Below the pieces are notes generated by a model, which worked only from the letters and a program-made list of their open reading frames with translations, ran no database searches and was not told the origin of the DNA. Made by a program: the position numbers and the translations under genes. From the NCBI GenBank assembly GCA_035532295.1, contig DATKRH010000035.1, positions 6,625 through 70,624 on the forward strand: 64,000 bases of DNA, in the 5' to 3' direction. Source of the DNA: DASUBV01 sp035532295 (GTDB lineage Bacteria > Actinomycetota > Actinomycetes > Streptosporangiales > Streptosporangiaceae). This document shows positions 25,731 through 34,462 of the stretch, one piece after another; position 1 is the stretch's first letter, and each line of letters begins with the position of its first letter.

Positions 25731-27089
25731 ATGGCCAGGAAAGAGAGACCTCTTTCTGAGGGACCACTGCGTGACTTCGCCGCCGGGCTGCGAGCGCTGC
25801 GGGAGGAAACGGGCCAGCCGACCTACCGGGAACTGTCCCGGCGGGCCAATTACTCGCGGTCCGCGCTGTCGGCGGCGGCGGGCGGGGAGGCCTTTCCGAC
25901 TCGGGAACTGACCCTCGCCTATGTACGGGCCTGCGGCGGCGACGCCGATGCGTGGCGGTCCCGCTGGGCGGACACGGCAGCGGCCCTCCAGGCGGCCCGT
26001 TCCGACGCGGGCTCCGTGCCGCCGGCTGGGGCCCCGGCCGCCGTGCCGCCCGCTGGGGCCCCGGCCGGCGTGCCGCTCGCTGCGGCGCCGGCCGCCGGGG
26101 CGTCGCCCGCGGTGCCCCCGTCGCCTGCGGTGCCCCCGTCGCCCGCGGTGCCCCCGTCGGCTGGCGTGCATCGGTCGTCTGCCGCGCATCGATCGTCTGG
26201 CGTGCATCGGTCGTCGGCCGGTGCGTCGGCCACCGCGCCGTCGCTGCGGCTGTCCGTCCGCGCCTGGATCGCCATAGCTGCGGCGGCGCTGATCTTCGCC
26301 GCGGGATTCACCGTGGCCGTGTTCATCGGCGAGCGGGTCGGCCAGGCCAGCCGGCCGCCGTCCCCTGCGCGCACGACTGCCACCAGTCCCGCCCGGTCCG
26401 CCCGGCCCACCCGGCCCACCCGGTCCACCCGGTCCGCCAGTCCCACCCGGTCCGCCCGGCCCACCCGATCCTCCAGTCCGACCGGGTCCGCCGGGTCCGC
26501 CGGGTCCGCCGGATCGGCCGGCGGGCCGAGCCCCAGCGCCTCGATCGCTCCCGTCGCCGCGAGCGACGCGGGCGCGTCGGCACCGGGGCCAGCCTCGTCC
26601 TACCGTTACGACCAGACGGCCGGACCGGGCTGCCCGAAATCGACATACACCACCGTTGGCCAGGATGACTCCTTGGGCGCTCACCACTGGTCCGCCGCCA
26701 CCGCGGCCCAGTGGACGGTCCCGAACTGCTCCGATCAGCTGCTCTACTCCGCGCCCAGCACGGAGACCAACCCCGATGAATGGCAGGACGACTACGAGTG
26801 GTTCTTCTACGCCGTGCCCACCACCGCGCCCTGCACCTTCTACATTTACGTCCCCGTGTCGCCGGACGCGAGCTACACGACCAGATATTTCTGGACCCCC
26901 GGGGGGACCGGCTACATCGACGCCAATGCCTTCAACATCGATCAGGGCGCCCAGCGCGGCACCTGGTATAGGAAAGGCCCGTTCACCTTCTCGTCCGGCA
27001 AGGCCATGCTCGAGATCACCGATGCGCGCAGCAAAGTTCCGGAGCTGGCGCCGCTCGCCGCCGCGGCCGTCAGCCTCACCTGCAAGTGA
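25731..27089 (+). CDS. Membrane-anchored helix-turn-helix protein with golvesin-like outer domain
   Basis: 452 residues. An XRE-type helix-turn-helix (about 14-66, LRALREETGQPTYRELSRRA...SRSALSAAA) faces the cytosol, followed by an Ala/Pro linker with repeats, one transmembrane helix (178-200), a Ser/Arg/Thr-Pro repeat linker and an outer domain (about 295-452) with CTFYIYVPVSPDASYTTRYF and NIDQGAQRGTWYRKGPFTF, resembling golvesin/Xly-CBD beta-sandwiches. Cysteines in the outer domain may form disulfides. AAAAGGGG precedes the ATG. Divergent from the giant gene; a one-component membrane sensor controlling it is plausible but unproven. Confidence 0.75.
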   Translation: MARKERPLSEGPLRDFAAGLRALREETGQPTYRELSRRANYSRSALSAAAGGEAFPTRELTLAYVRACGGDADAWRSRWADTAAALQAARSDAGSVPPAGAPAAVPPAGAPAGVPLAAAPAAGASPAVPPSPAVPPSPAVPPSAGVHRSSAAHRSSGVHRSSAGASATAPSLRLSVRAWIAIAAAALIFAAGFTVAVFIGERVGQASRPPSPARTTATSPARSARPTRPTRSTRSASPTRSARPTRSSSPTGSAGSAGSAGSAGGPSPSASIAPVAASDAGASAPGPASSYRYDQTAGPGCPKSTYTTVGQDDSLGAHHWSAATAAQWTVPNCSDQLLYSAPSTETNPDEWQDDYEWFFYAVPTTAPCTFYIYVPVSPDASYTTRYFWTPGGTGYIDANAFNIDQGAQRGTWYRKGPFTFSSGKAMLEITDARSKVPELAPLAAAAVSLTCK

Positions 27090-27137
27090 GCCGGGCTGGC
27101 CGGTAGGCTGGCCCCGGCAATTCGGCAAGATCATGCG

Positions 27138-27159
27138 CCGGGCGGGCTGAGCCGCCCGG
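27138..27159. terminator. Hairpin between the regulator and the amino-acid ABC operon
   Basis: CCGGGCGG (27138-27145), a 6-nt loop, and CCGCCCGG (27152-27159), followed by AAAA. It lies 49 nt after the regulator's stop and 20 nt before the next start, so it may terminate readthrough or act in the leader of the transporter operon. Confidence 0.5.
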
Positions 27160-27178
27160 AAAACTTGGGTGGGTGCAG

Positions 27179-28045
27179 ATGCGACGGATGGCTTTCGCGG
27201 CCGTAGCGGTGGCGACTGCCGCCGGGCTGGCCGCCTGCGGCAGCAGTGGCACGGGCAGCAGTGGCACGGGCAGCAGCGGCACGGGCGCGGCTAGCTGCAG
27301 CAACGCCTCGATCCAGCACGAGCTCTATGCCAAGGGCGCGCTCACGGTGGCCACCGACAAGCCGGCTTACCCGCCCTGGTTCGAGAATAACAATCCCGCC
27401 AGCGGCAAGGGCTACGAGAGCGCGGTCACCTACGCGATCGCCCAGCAGCTCGGTTTCAAGGCCGCCCAGGTGCGCTGGGCCTACGAGCCGTTCAACGCCT
27501 CCTACGCGCCGGGACCGAAGAAGTTCGACTTCGACATTAACGAGGTCTCTTACACCCCGCAGCGCGCGACCGCCGTGACGTTCTCGGACAGCTACTACGA
27601 CGTGCAGCAGGCGCTGGTGGCCCTCCAGGGAACGCCGATCGCCACCCGGCACACCCCGGCCGACCTGAAGAACTACGTCTTCGGCGATCAGATCGGGACC
27701 ACCAGCCTGGCCTTCATCACCAGCCAGATTCAGCCGACCCGCCAGCCGAAGGTCTTCCAGACGCTCAACGACGTCAAGCAGGCGCTGCAGACCCACCAGA
27801 TCGCGGCGCTGGTCACCGACACGCCAACGGCCCAGTACATCTCCTCCTCGGAAATCCCGCACTCGGTCATGGCGGGCCAGTTCCCCAGCACCGGCGAGCA
27901 CTACGGGCTGCTATTCCACCTGGGTAACCCGCTGGTGAACTGCGTGGACAAGGCCATCGCCACGCTCAAGGCGAACGGGACGCTGGCGGCGCTGCAGAAG
28001 AAGTACCTGCAGATCTACCTCTCCGTGCCGACGATCAAGCCCTGA
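27179..28045 (+). CDS. Amino-acid ABC transporter substrate-binding lipoprotein
   Basis: Extracellular solute-binding protein family 3. Lipobox GLAAC (Cys20), then a Gly/Ser repeat linker from a 12-bp DNA repeat, then the SBP fold: LTVATDKPAYPPWFENNN, KGYESAVTYAIAQQLGF, FDFDINEVSYTPQRA. These fit glutamate/polar amino-acid binding proteins. Three starts are possible (GTG 27173, ATG 27179, ATG 27188); the ATG at 27179 has GGGTGGG 6 nt upstream. It is first in an SBP-permease-ATPase operon; the ligand cannot be told by eye. Confidence 0.88.
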   Translation: MRRMAFAAVAVATAAGLAACGSSGTGSSGTGSSGTGAASCSNASIQHELYAKGALTVATDKPAYPPWFENNNPASGKGYESAVTYAIAQQLGFKAAQVRWAYEPFNASYAPGPKKFDFDINEVSYTPQRATAVTFSDSYYDVQQALVALQGTPIATRHTPADLKNYVFGDQIGTTSLAFITSQIQPTRQPKVFQTLNDVKQALQTHQIAALVTDTPTAQYISSSEIPHSVMAGQFPSTGEHYGLLFHLGNPLVNCVDKAIATLKANGTLAALQKKYLQIYLSVPTIKP

Positions 28046-28076
28046 CCCGGCCGGGCATCCCGACTCGCGAGAACGC

Positions 28077-29036
28077 ATGGACGAAAAGCCGCCGGATCCT
28101 CCGGTCAGCCCGCTCACCGGGCTGCCCGACGAGGAGGAGCGGAGCCTCGGCGGCATCTGGCAGGCCCCCGGGTCATTCGCCGCCTCGGGGCGCGGGCCGC
28201 GCTTGTTCGGTGGCGGCGGCCGCCGGGCCACCGCCGTGTCGGTCGTCTCCACCGTCGTGGTCCTGGCGATCCTGGTCGTGATCTTCCTCCGCGCGCCGGG
28301 CAGCAGCCAGGTGCGGCACACGTTCTTCGACCCTCACGACATGTGGCAGTCGTTCATCGGCAACCCGGAGAAGGGCTACTACTCGGTCGGCGAGGCCATC
28401 TGGCTGAACATCCGCATGTTCCTGGCCGCCGAGGTCGTCATCCTCATCCTGGCGCTCGCCCTGGCCCTCATCCGCCAGTCCACTAGCCCGGTGCTCTTCC
28501 CGCTGCGGGTGCTCAGCCTGGTCTATGTCGACTTCTTTCGTGGCGTGCCGCTGCTGCTGGTCATCTACGCGGTCGGATTCGGGCTGCCCGCGCTGCGCCT
28601 GCCGGTCGTGTCCAGCCAGCCCTACGCCGTCTACGGGGTCATAGCCCTCGTGCTCTCCTACTCCGCCTACGTATCCGAGGTCTACCGGGCGGGCCTGAAC
28701 TCGGTGCACCGCAGCCAGGTGGCGGCGGCGCGGTCACTGGGCCTGTCGCAGGCCACCACGCTGCGCTACGTGATCCTGCCGCAGGCGGTGCGCAACATCA
28801 TCCCGCCACTGCTGAACGACTTCATCAGCCTGCAGAAGGACACCGCCCTGGTCGGCGTGCTCGGCGCCATCGAGGCGAACCAGGCGGCGCAGATCTACGC
28901 CAGCACGGTCTTCAACTACTCCAGCTTCACGGTCGCGGCGATCCTCTTCCTGATCCTCACGATCCCGCTGGCCCGGTTCACCGACCGGCTGATCGACCGG
29001 GACCGCCGGCGCCGGCTCGCCGGGGCCACCCAGTGA
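28077..29036 (+). CDS. Amino-acid ABC transporter permease (HisM/GlnP family)
   Basis: 319 residues. After a polar 45-residue N-terminus come one helix, a loop with a predicted periplasmic-side segment, and a conserved permease core with the EAA signature AARSLGLSQATTLRYVILPQAVR and the family segment VDFFRGVPLLLVIYAVGFG. Works with the following ATPase; the stop overlaps its GTG by four bases. Confidence 0.92.
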   Translation: MDEKPPDPPVSPLTGLPDEEERSLGGIWQAPGSFAASGRGPRLFGGGGRRATAVSVVSTVVVLAILVVIFLRAPGSSQVRHTFFDPHDMWQSFIGNPEKGYYSVGEAIWLNIRMFLAAEVVILILALALALIRQSTSPVLFPLRVLSLVYVDFFRGVPLLLVIYAVGFGLPALRLPVVSSQPYAVYGVIALVLSYSAYVSEVYRAGLNSVHRSQVAAARSLGLSQATTLRYVILPQAVRNIIPPLLNDFISLQKDTALVGVLGAIEANQAAQIYASTVFNYSSFTVAAILFLILTIPLARFTDRLIDRDRRRRLAGATQ

Positions 29037-29824
29037 GCCGGGACCGGCAGGCGGCCGGCGGCGAAAGCGCCGGCCTGCCCGCCGAGGCGATCCGGATCGA
29101 GGGCCTGCGCAAGTCCTTCGGGACCAACGAGGTGCTCAAGGGCATCGACCTGTCCGTCGCCGCGCACGAGGTGATCTGCCTGATCGGCGCCTCCGGATCG
29201 GGCAAGTCGACGCTGCTGCGCTGTATCAACCTGCTGGAGCCGATCGCCGCCGGGCGGATCAGCCTGCTCGGCCACGAGGTCACCGGCGGGGGCATCGATG
29301 AGAACCTGGTGCGCAGGCAGGTCGGCATCGTGTTCCAGTCCTACAACCTCTTCCCGCACATGAACGTGCTGCGGAACATCACCCTGGCCCCGGTGAAGGC
29401 CCTGGGCACTCCCAAGCCGGAGGCGCAGGCCCAGGCTCGGGAGCTGCTGAGCCGGTTCGGCCTGCTGGACAAGGAACTGGAGTACCCCGACCGGCTGTCC
29501 GGCGGCCAGCAGCAGCGGGTGGCGATCGTGCGGGCGCTGGCCATGCGACCGCAGATCATGCTGCTCGACGAGGTCACCAGCGCGCTGGACCCCGAGCTAG
29601 TGGCCGAGGTCCTGGACGTCATCAGGGAACTGGCCGCGGGCGGGATGACCATGCTGATCGCGACCCACGAGATGGGGTTCGCGCGGGACATCGCCAGCCG
29701 GGTCTGCTTCCTGGAGGACGGCCAGATCGTCGAGGACGCCCCGCCCGCGCAGCTGTTCACCAGTCCCCGGGACGAGCGCACGCAGCGCTTCCTGCGGCGC
29801 ATCGTCGACGCCGGACGCCTCTGA
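29033..29824 (+). CDS. Amino-acid ABC transporter ATPase (GlnQ family)
   Basis: 263 residues. Walker A IGASGSGKSTLLRC, Q-loop, signature LSGGQQQRVAIVRAL, Walker B IMLLDEVTSALDPEL and the switch His in IATHEMGFARD. High similarity in pattern to GlnQ/HisP energising subunits. GTG start overlaps the permease stop (GTGA). Ends the operon; a 130-bp gap with three ATCCCGCGT-like 10-bp repeats follows. Confidence 0.95.
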   Translation: MSRDRQAAGGESAGLPAEAIRIEGLRKSFGTNEVLKGIDLSVAAHEVICLIGASGSGKSTLLRCINLLEPIAAGRISLLGHEVTGGGIDENLVRRQVGIVFQSYNLFPHMNVLRNITLAPVKALGTPKPEAQAQARELLSRFGLLDKELEYPDRLSGGQQQRVAIVRALAMRPQIMLLDEVTSALDPELVAEVLDVIRELAAGGMTMLIATHEMGFARDIASRVCFLEDGQIVEDAPPAQLFTSPRDERTQRFLRRIVDAGRL

Positions 29825-29954
29825 TCCCGCGTCATCCCGCGTAATCCCGCGCGGCTCTCCAGCCGCCCCTTGTCCCTATCGCCGCCTGGCGTATGGCGTT
29901 ATGGTCCTGCAAAAGAGCCTTCAGCATCACGAGATGCGCAAAGGAGCGTGATTC

Positions 29955-31409
29955 GTGCTCAGACTCAGCAGGTATGCCCCGGTGGTCGCCGCCGCGGCCT
30001 TGCTGGCAGCGGGCATCGGGCCCGCGTCGCCAGCGTTCGCGTCGGCGCCGGGATGCGGTGGATCCGGGTCTACGACAACGGTAAACGGCGCGCTGCCGGA
30101 TACCGCGACCTACGAGATCCAGTGCCCGGCCGGTCCGTGGAACGGCACGCTGTTCCTCTACAGCCACGGTTACGTGACGCCGGGCTCGGCCAACCCGGCC
30201 CACGACGTCGGCGATCCGGTGACGGGCGCGTGGCTGCTCGGTCACGGTTACGCGCTGGCCGGCTCCTCCTACGCCACCACCGGCTGGGCGATCCAGCAGG
30301 CGCTGCCCGACCAGATCGCCACCCTGGACGCCTTCGGCCAGACCTACCGCAAGCCCGACGCGACGATCGCCTGGGGCCATTCGCTGGGCGGCATCATCAC
30401 CGCCGGGCTGATCCAGCGGTATCCGGGCCGGTTCGCCGCCGCGATGCCGATGTGCGGCGTGCTCGCGGGCGGCGTCGCGACCTGGAACACCGCGCTGGAC
30501 TCCGAGTTCGCCTTCCAGCAGCTGCTCGACCCGTCGGTGCGGACCGTGAACATCACCGACCCGGCCGCGAACCTGACGAGCGCGGAGCAGGCGGTCAGCG
30601 CGGCGCAGCAGACGGCGCAGGGCCGGGCCAGGATCGCGCTGGCCGCCGCGCTCGGCGACACGCCCGGATGGTTCACGCCGCTGTCGCCCGAGCCGGCCGC
30701 CACCGACTACAGCGCCCAGGAGCAGAACCAGCTGCTGTGGGACACCCAGGTCGACTTCCCGTTCGTCTTCGCGTTTCGCGCAGAGCTGGAGGCCCGGGCC
30801 GGCGGCAACCCGTCCTGGACCACCGGGGTGGACTTCGCCAGCCAGCTGCGCAAGTCGGCGGACTTCCGCGAGGTCACGCAGCTGTACCGGGCGGCCGGCC
30901 TGAGCCTGGGCCAGGACCTGCGCACGCTGAACCGCGCTGCGCCGGTCACGGCCGATCCGCAGGCGGTGCGCTACCTGCGGGACAACATCAGCTTCGACGG
31001 CCAGATCTCGATCCCCGTGCTGTCGATGCACACCATCGGTGATGGCCTCGTGGTGCCGGAGAACGAGCAGGCCTACGCCAGCGTCGTGCGGCGGGCGGGT
31101 AACGGCGCGCTGCTGCGTCAGACCTTCGTCAGCCGGGCCGGGCACTGCGCCTTCACCCCGGCGGAGACGGTGGCGGCGGTGCAGGTGCTGCTGCGCCGGC
31201 TGGCGACCGGCCACTGGGACGACGCGGCGCTGCGGCCCGCGAGCCTCAACGCCAGCGCGACCGCGCTGGGACCCGGACTGAACATCTTCGCCAGCGGCGG
31301 CTCGGTGGTGCCGACACCGGCGGCGTTCGTCCCGTACAACCCGACGTTGTACCTGCGACCGTACGACCTGGGCCGGTTCGACCTGGGCCGGTTCCTGCTC
31401 CGCCGCTAG
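29955..31409 (+). CDS. Secreted alpha/beta hydrolase
   Basis: 484 residues with a Sec signal peptide (cleavage likely after SPAFA, about residue 30). The hydrolase fold includes GTLFLYSHGYVTPGS and the nucleophile elbow WGHSLGGIITAGL; an Asp in SMHTIGDGLVVPENEQ and His in SRAGHCAFTPAE complete a probable Ser-Asp-His triad. The length and C-terminal region (FNASATAL-like insertions to RFLLRR) suggest an actinobacterial secreted esterase/lipase-like family; the substrate is unknown. AAGGAG at 29941-29946 sets the GTG start. Confidence 0.82.
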   Translation: MLRLSRYAPVVAAAALLAAGIGPASPAFASAPGCGGSGSTTTVNGALPDTATYEIQCPAGPWNGTLFLYSHGYVTPGSANPAHDVGDPVTGAWLLGHGYALAGSSYATTGWAIQQALPDQIATLDAFGQTYRKPDATIAWGHSLGGIITAGLIQRYPGRFAAAMPMCGVLAGGVATWNTALDSEFAFQQLLDPSVRTVNITDPAANLTSAEQAVSAAQQTAQGRARIALAAALGDTPGWFTPLSPEPAATDYSAQEQNQLLWDTQVDFPFVFAFRAELEARAGGNPSWTTGVDFASQLRKSADFREVTQLYRAAGLSLGQDLRTLNRAAPVTADPQAVRYLRDNISFDGQISIPVLSMHTIGDGLVVPENEQAYASVVRRAGNGALLRQTFVSRAGHCAFTPAETVAAVQVLLRRLATGHWDDAALRPASLNASATALGPGLNIFASGGSVVPTPAAFVPYNPTLYLRPYDLGRFDLGRFLLRR

Positions 31410-31444
31410 GTTAACGCGCCGGAGTCGTGCACGGTTGTGCGCAC

Positions 31445-31489
31445 GGCCAGCCCCGGGCCGAGGTGACTTGCCCCGGCCCGGGGCTGGCC
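31445..31489. terminator. Strong bidirectional terminator hairpin
   Basis: Perfect 16-bp arms GGCCAGCCCCGGGCCG (31445-31460) and its complement (31474-31489) around a 13-nt loop, exactly between the convergent stops of the secreted hydrolase and the FHA-ABC gene. Confidence 0.75.
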
Positions 31490-31498
31490 CGCGCGCGG

Positions 31499-34030
31499 CT
31501 ACCGTCGCCGGCCGGGCCTGATCCGGACGACGCGCCACCATCCGAGCAGGAAGAACAGCAGCCCGAGCACGATCATCGCGCCGACGTCCTTGAGCCAGAC
31601 GGACGACTGATGCACCCAGATCGGGTCGGTCGGCAGCGGCGCCACGCCGGCCCCGGCCGACTTGCCGGTGCTCGGTGACTTCCCGGTGCTCGGTGACTTC
31701 CCGGCGGGCACCACCGCCCCCGGCGGCTGCTGGATCACGTTCAGGTTGACCGTCGACGCGGTGGCCGCGAAGCCCCACCGCGACGGAGACAGCCAGGCGA
31801 CCTGCTCGATCCCGGTCTTGCCGGCCAGCGGGAAGATCCCGCCGGTCAGGATGACCTGGAACATCACCACGACGACCAGCAGCGGCATGGTCTTGTCCGA
31901 GCTGTTGACGATCGCCGAGATGAGCAGCCCGAGGGTCATCGAGACGATGGCCAGGACGCCCATGGCGATCAGCAATTCCACCAGCGGCAGGTGGTGCAGG
32001 AAGGAGCCGGTGGGCGGCATCTTCTTGCCGAGAATGCCGATCCCGACCAGCACGACGGCCTGGATGGCGCTGATGACGGCGAGAACCAGCAGCTTTGACA
32101 GGAGATAGGCGCCGGCCGACAGGCCGGCCGCCCGTTCTCGGCTGTAGATCGCCCGTTCCTTGACTAGCTCCCGGACCGCGTTCGCCGCCCCGATAAAGCA
32201 GGCGCCGATCACCAGGATCAGCAGCACTGACACGGCGTCGCCATTGCCGCGTCCGGTGAGCCCCTGGGGCGACGGCACGAACCGCACCAGGATGCCCAGG
32301 AGGAGCGGCATGATGCCGAGCACCGCCAGATAACCGCGGTCGGAGGAGATCACCGCCAGGTAGCGGCGGCACAGCGTGCTGAGCTGGGCCACGCGGTTGC
32401 GCGTCGCGGGCGGCGCGACCGAAGCCTGCGGCTGCGCGGCGGCCGGCGGCGGCGCGTCCATCTCGGTGACGATATAGCGCTGATAGTAAGAAGACCGCCG
32501 GTAGTCGGCGGCCCAGTCCCGGTCGGGCTCGGCGTCGAAGGCCTGGAATACCTCGGCCCAGCCAGGCTTGCCGAAGTGCCGCAGCCCGTCCTCGGGCGGC
32601 CCGAAGAAGGCGATCTTGCCGCCGGGCACGAGGACGAGCAGCCGGTCGCAGAGATTCAGGTTCGCCACGCTGTGGGTGACCACGATGATGGTCCGCCCGT
32701 CATGCGCCAGGTCGGTCATCTGCTCCATGACCGACTTGTCCAGGCCCGGGTCCAGGCCCGAGGTGGGCTCGTCCAGGAAGAGCAGCGACGGCTTGGTCAG
32801 CAGCTCCAGGGCGACGTTGACCCGCTTTTGCTGGCCGCCCGACATCGCCGAGGTCCTGGTGTTCGCGTGCCTGGCCAGGGCCAGCTCTTCCAGCACCTCG
32901 GTGATCCGCCGCTGGCGCTCGGCCTTGCTGGTGTCGGGCGGGAAGCGCAGCTCGGCCGCGTAGCCGAGAGCGCGCTGCGCCGTCAGCTGGGTGTGCAGGA
33001 TGTTGTCCTGCGGGACCAGCCCGATCCGGTGCCGCAGCTGCGCGTAATGGGTATAGAGGTCGCGATTGTCGTAGAGCACGCCGCCGCCGTTGGCCGGCGC
33101 CATCCCGGTGAGCGCTCCGAGCAGGGTGGACTTCCCCGCGCCGCTGGGGCCGATGACGCCGAGCAGGCAGCGCTCGCCCAGCGGGAAGCTCACGTGGTCG
33201 AGCAGCACCCGCCCGCCGGGCAGGGTGACCGTCAGATCCCGGGCGGACAGCGAGATATCGCCGGTGTCGATGAACTCCTGGAGTTCTTCGCCCACGAGCC
33301 GGAAGGTGGCGGGTCCGACGGCGATGAGGTCACTCTCGGTGACCGGGGCGGCGGTGACCTGCTGGCCGTTGAGGAAGGTGCCGTTATGGCTGTCGAGGTC
33401 GACGATCTCGTAGCCGCGCGGGGTCTTGTTGAGCTGGGCGTGGTAACGGGACACGCTCAGGTCCGGCACCACGACGTCGTTATCCGTCGCCCGGCCGATC
33501 CGCAGCCTGGTGGTCCGCACGCTCATGATGGCGCTCGGCGGCCGGTTCGGGAGCTGTGACTCGGCCAAGGCGCGCGGGCCGGCGGGCGCTACCGGCTCGC
33601 GCGGCGGCGGCTGCGCGGGCGGGGGCGATGCGGGCCGGGCCTGCTCGGGCGGGGGTGGCTGCTGCGCGATCGCGGTGCCGTGCTGCCCGGCCTGCCCCCG
33701 CGGCGCCAGGCCGACCGAGCAGGAGACCTCTGGCCCGTCCTGCGGGTGGCCGAGGCGGACGAGGCAGTCGCCGGTGATCGCGACCTGCTGCACCCGCTCC
33801 GGGCCCAGGAACGTCCCGTTGGTGCTGCCGCAGTCCTCCAGCAGCCACGAGTCATGTTCTAGGCGTAGCACCGCGTGCTCCCAGGACACCCGCGGGTCCG
33901 CGACGACAATGTCTGACTCTGGGTCCCGGCCTATCCGATAGCGGGGCCCGGCCTGGAGCATCCGGTCTGCCCCCTGCGCTCGGATGTAAAGCGGCAGGTC
34001 GTCCGGCGAGATGGCTCGGTCGATCCTCAT
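31499..34030 (-). CDS. FHA-domain ABC transporter (ATPase-permease fusion, Rv1747-like)
   Basis: 843 residues, close to mycobacterial Rv1747 in length. Two FHA domains (about 25-95 and 170-245; motifs RIGRDPESDIVV / GSTNGTFLG and RIGRATDNDVVV / SHNGTFLNGQQV) bind phosphothreonine; then an ABCG-type ATPase (Walker A GPSGAGKSTLLGAL, signature MSGGQQKRVN, Walker B LLFLDEPTSGLDPG) and a C-terminal six-helix permease. A Pro-rich linker separates the FHA domains and a short GKSPSTGKS repeat sits in the last outer loop. Rv1747 exports cell-envelope lipid precursors and is phosphorylated by PknF; a Ser/Thr kinase is divergent here, so the same control is likely. Confidence 0.92.
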   Translation of the reverse strand: MRIDRAISPDDLPLYIRAQGADRMLQAGPRYRIGRDPESDIVVADPRVSWEHAVLRLEHDSWLLEDCGSTNGTFLGPERVQQVAITGDCLVRLGHPQDGPEVSCSVGLAPRGQAGQHGTAIAQQPPPPEQARPASPPPAQPPPREPVAPAGPRALAESQLPNRPPSAIMSVRTTRLRIGRATDNDVVVPDLSVSRYHAQLNKTPRGYEIVDLDSHNGTFLNGQQVTAAPVTESDLIAVGPATFRLVGEELQEFIDTGDISLSARDLTVTLPGGRVLLDHVSFPLGERCLLGVIGPSGAGKSTLLGALTGMAPANGGGVLYDNRDLYTHYAQLRHRIGLVPQDNILHTQLTAQRALGYAAELRFPPDTSKAERQRRITEVLEELALARHANTRTSAMSGGQQKRVNVALELLTKPSLLFLDEPTSGLDPGLDKSVMEQMTDLAHDGRTIIVVTHSVANLNLCDRLLVLVPGGKIAFFGPPEDGLRHFGKPGWAEVFQAFDAEPDRDWAADYRRSSYYQRYIVTEMDAPPPAAAQPQASVAPPATRNRVAQLSTLCRRYLAVISSDRGYLAVLGIMPLLLGILVRFVPSPQGLTGRGNGDAVSVLLILVIGACFIGAANAVRELVKERAIYSRERAAGLSAGAYLLSKLLVLAVISAIQAVVLVGIGILGKKMPPTGSFLHHLPLVELLIAMGVLAIVSMTLGLLISAIVNSSDKTMPLLVVVVMFQVILTGGIFPLAGKTGIEQVAWLSPSRWGFAATASTVNLNVIQQPPGAVVPAGKSPSTGKSPSTGKSAGAGVAPLPTDPIWVHQSSVWLKDVGAMIVLGLLFFLLGWWRVVRIRPGRRR

Positions 34031-34462
34031 CTGCCAACTCTAGAGGGATTCGGGCCCCAGCAGAATTGCCTGGTTAAGGCCGCGCGGCACCGGGTGCCAA
34101 GAAATCCATCTGCCCTCCACAAGGCCTACACGGGACTCACTTAGAGGCCGGGCCGATGTTCGTGCGCCACGGCGCCCATCGCCGGAAAGAAGACCGGAAA
34201 GGCGATTTGGCTCCCGTCGGCCATGCCAGAACCCCGGCCGCCCGTTACGATCACGACTAGCGCCCCAGTGGCGGCGCGACGGCGGTCCCGGGCGGCGGCC
34301 GTCGGGTTAGGCGACCACGGTGTAGGCAACCACGGGGCACGCGATCACGGGGCACGCGATCACGGTGTAGGCAACCACGGGGCACCCCAACCACGGGGCA
34401 CCCAACCACGGGGCAATGCGACCACTGGGAACAAGAGGCGGGGGCGAAGGCGTGGAGGAGCG
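34031..34462. promoter_or_regulatory. 432-bp divergent promoter region with minisatellite
   Basis: Between the FHA-ABC gene and the kinase. No convincing gene is visible; small frames here have no family features. The right half is the 15-bp repeat array; promoters of both genes must be in the rest. Confidence 0.4.
34311..34430. repeat. Eight 15-bp tandem repeats upstream of the kinase
   Basis: Units such as GCAACCACGGGGCAC and GCGATCACGGGGCAC repeat eight times and end 32 nt before the kinase GTG. The array is open in the kinase frame, so a longer N-terminus is possible, but the ribosome site favours the later start. Confidence 0.85.

Noticed and set aside
29832..32372. Long minus-strand frame opposite the secreted hydrolase
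   Set aside because: It runs through the plus-strand hydrolase with its signal peptide and GHSLGG motif and into the FHA-ABC gene in a wrong frame; no domain is visible.
34311..34430. CRISPR-like array
   Set aside because: The repeats are head-to-tail 15-bp units with no spacers and no cas genes nearby; it is a minisatellite.
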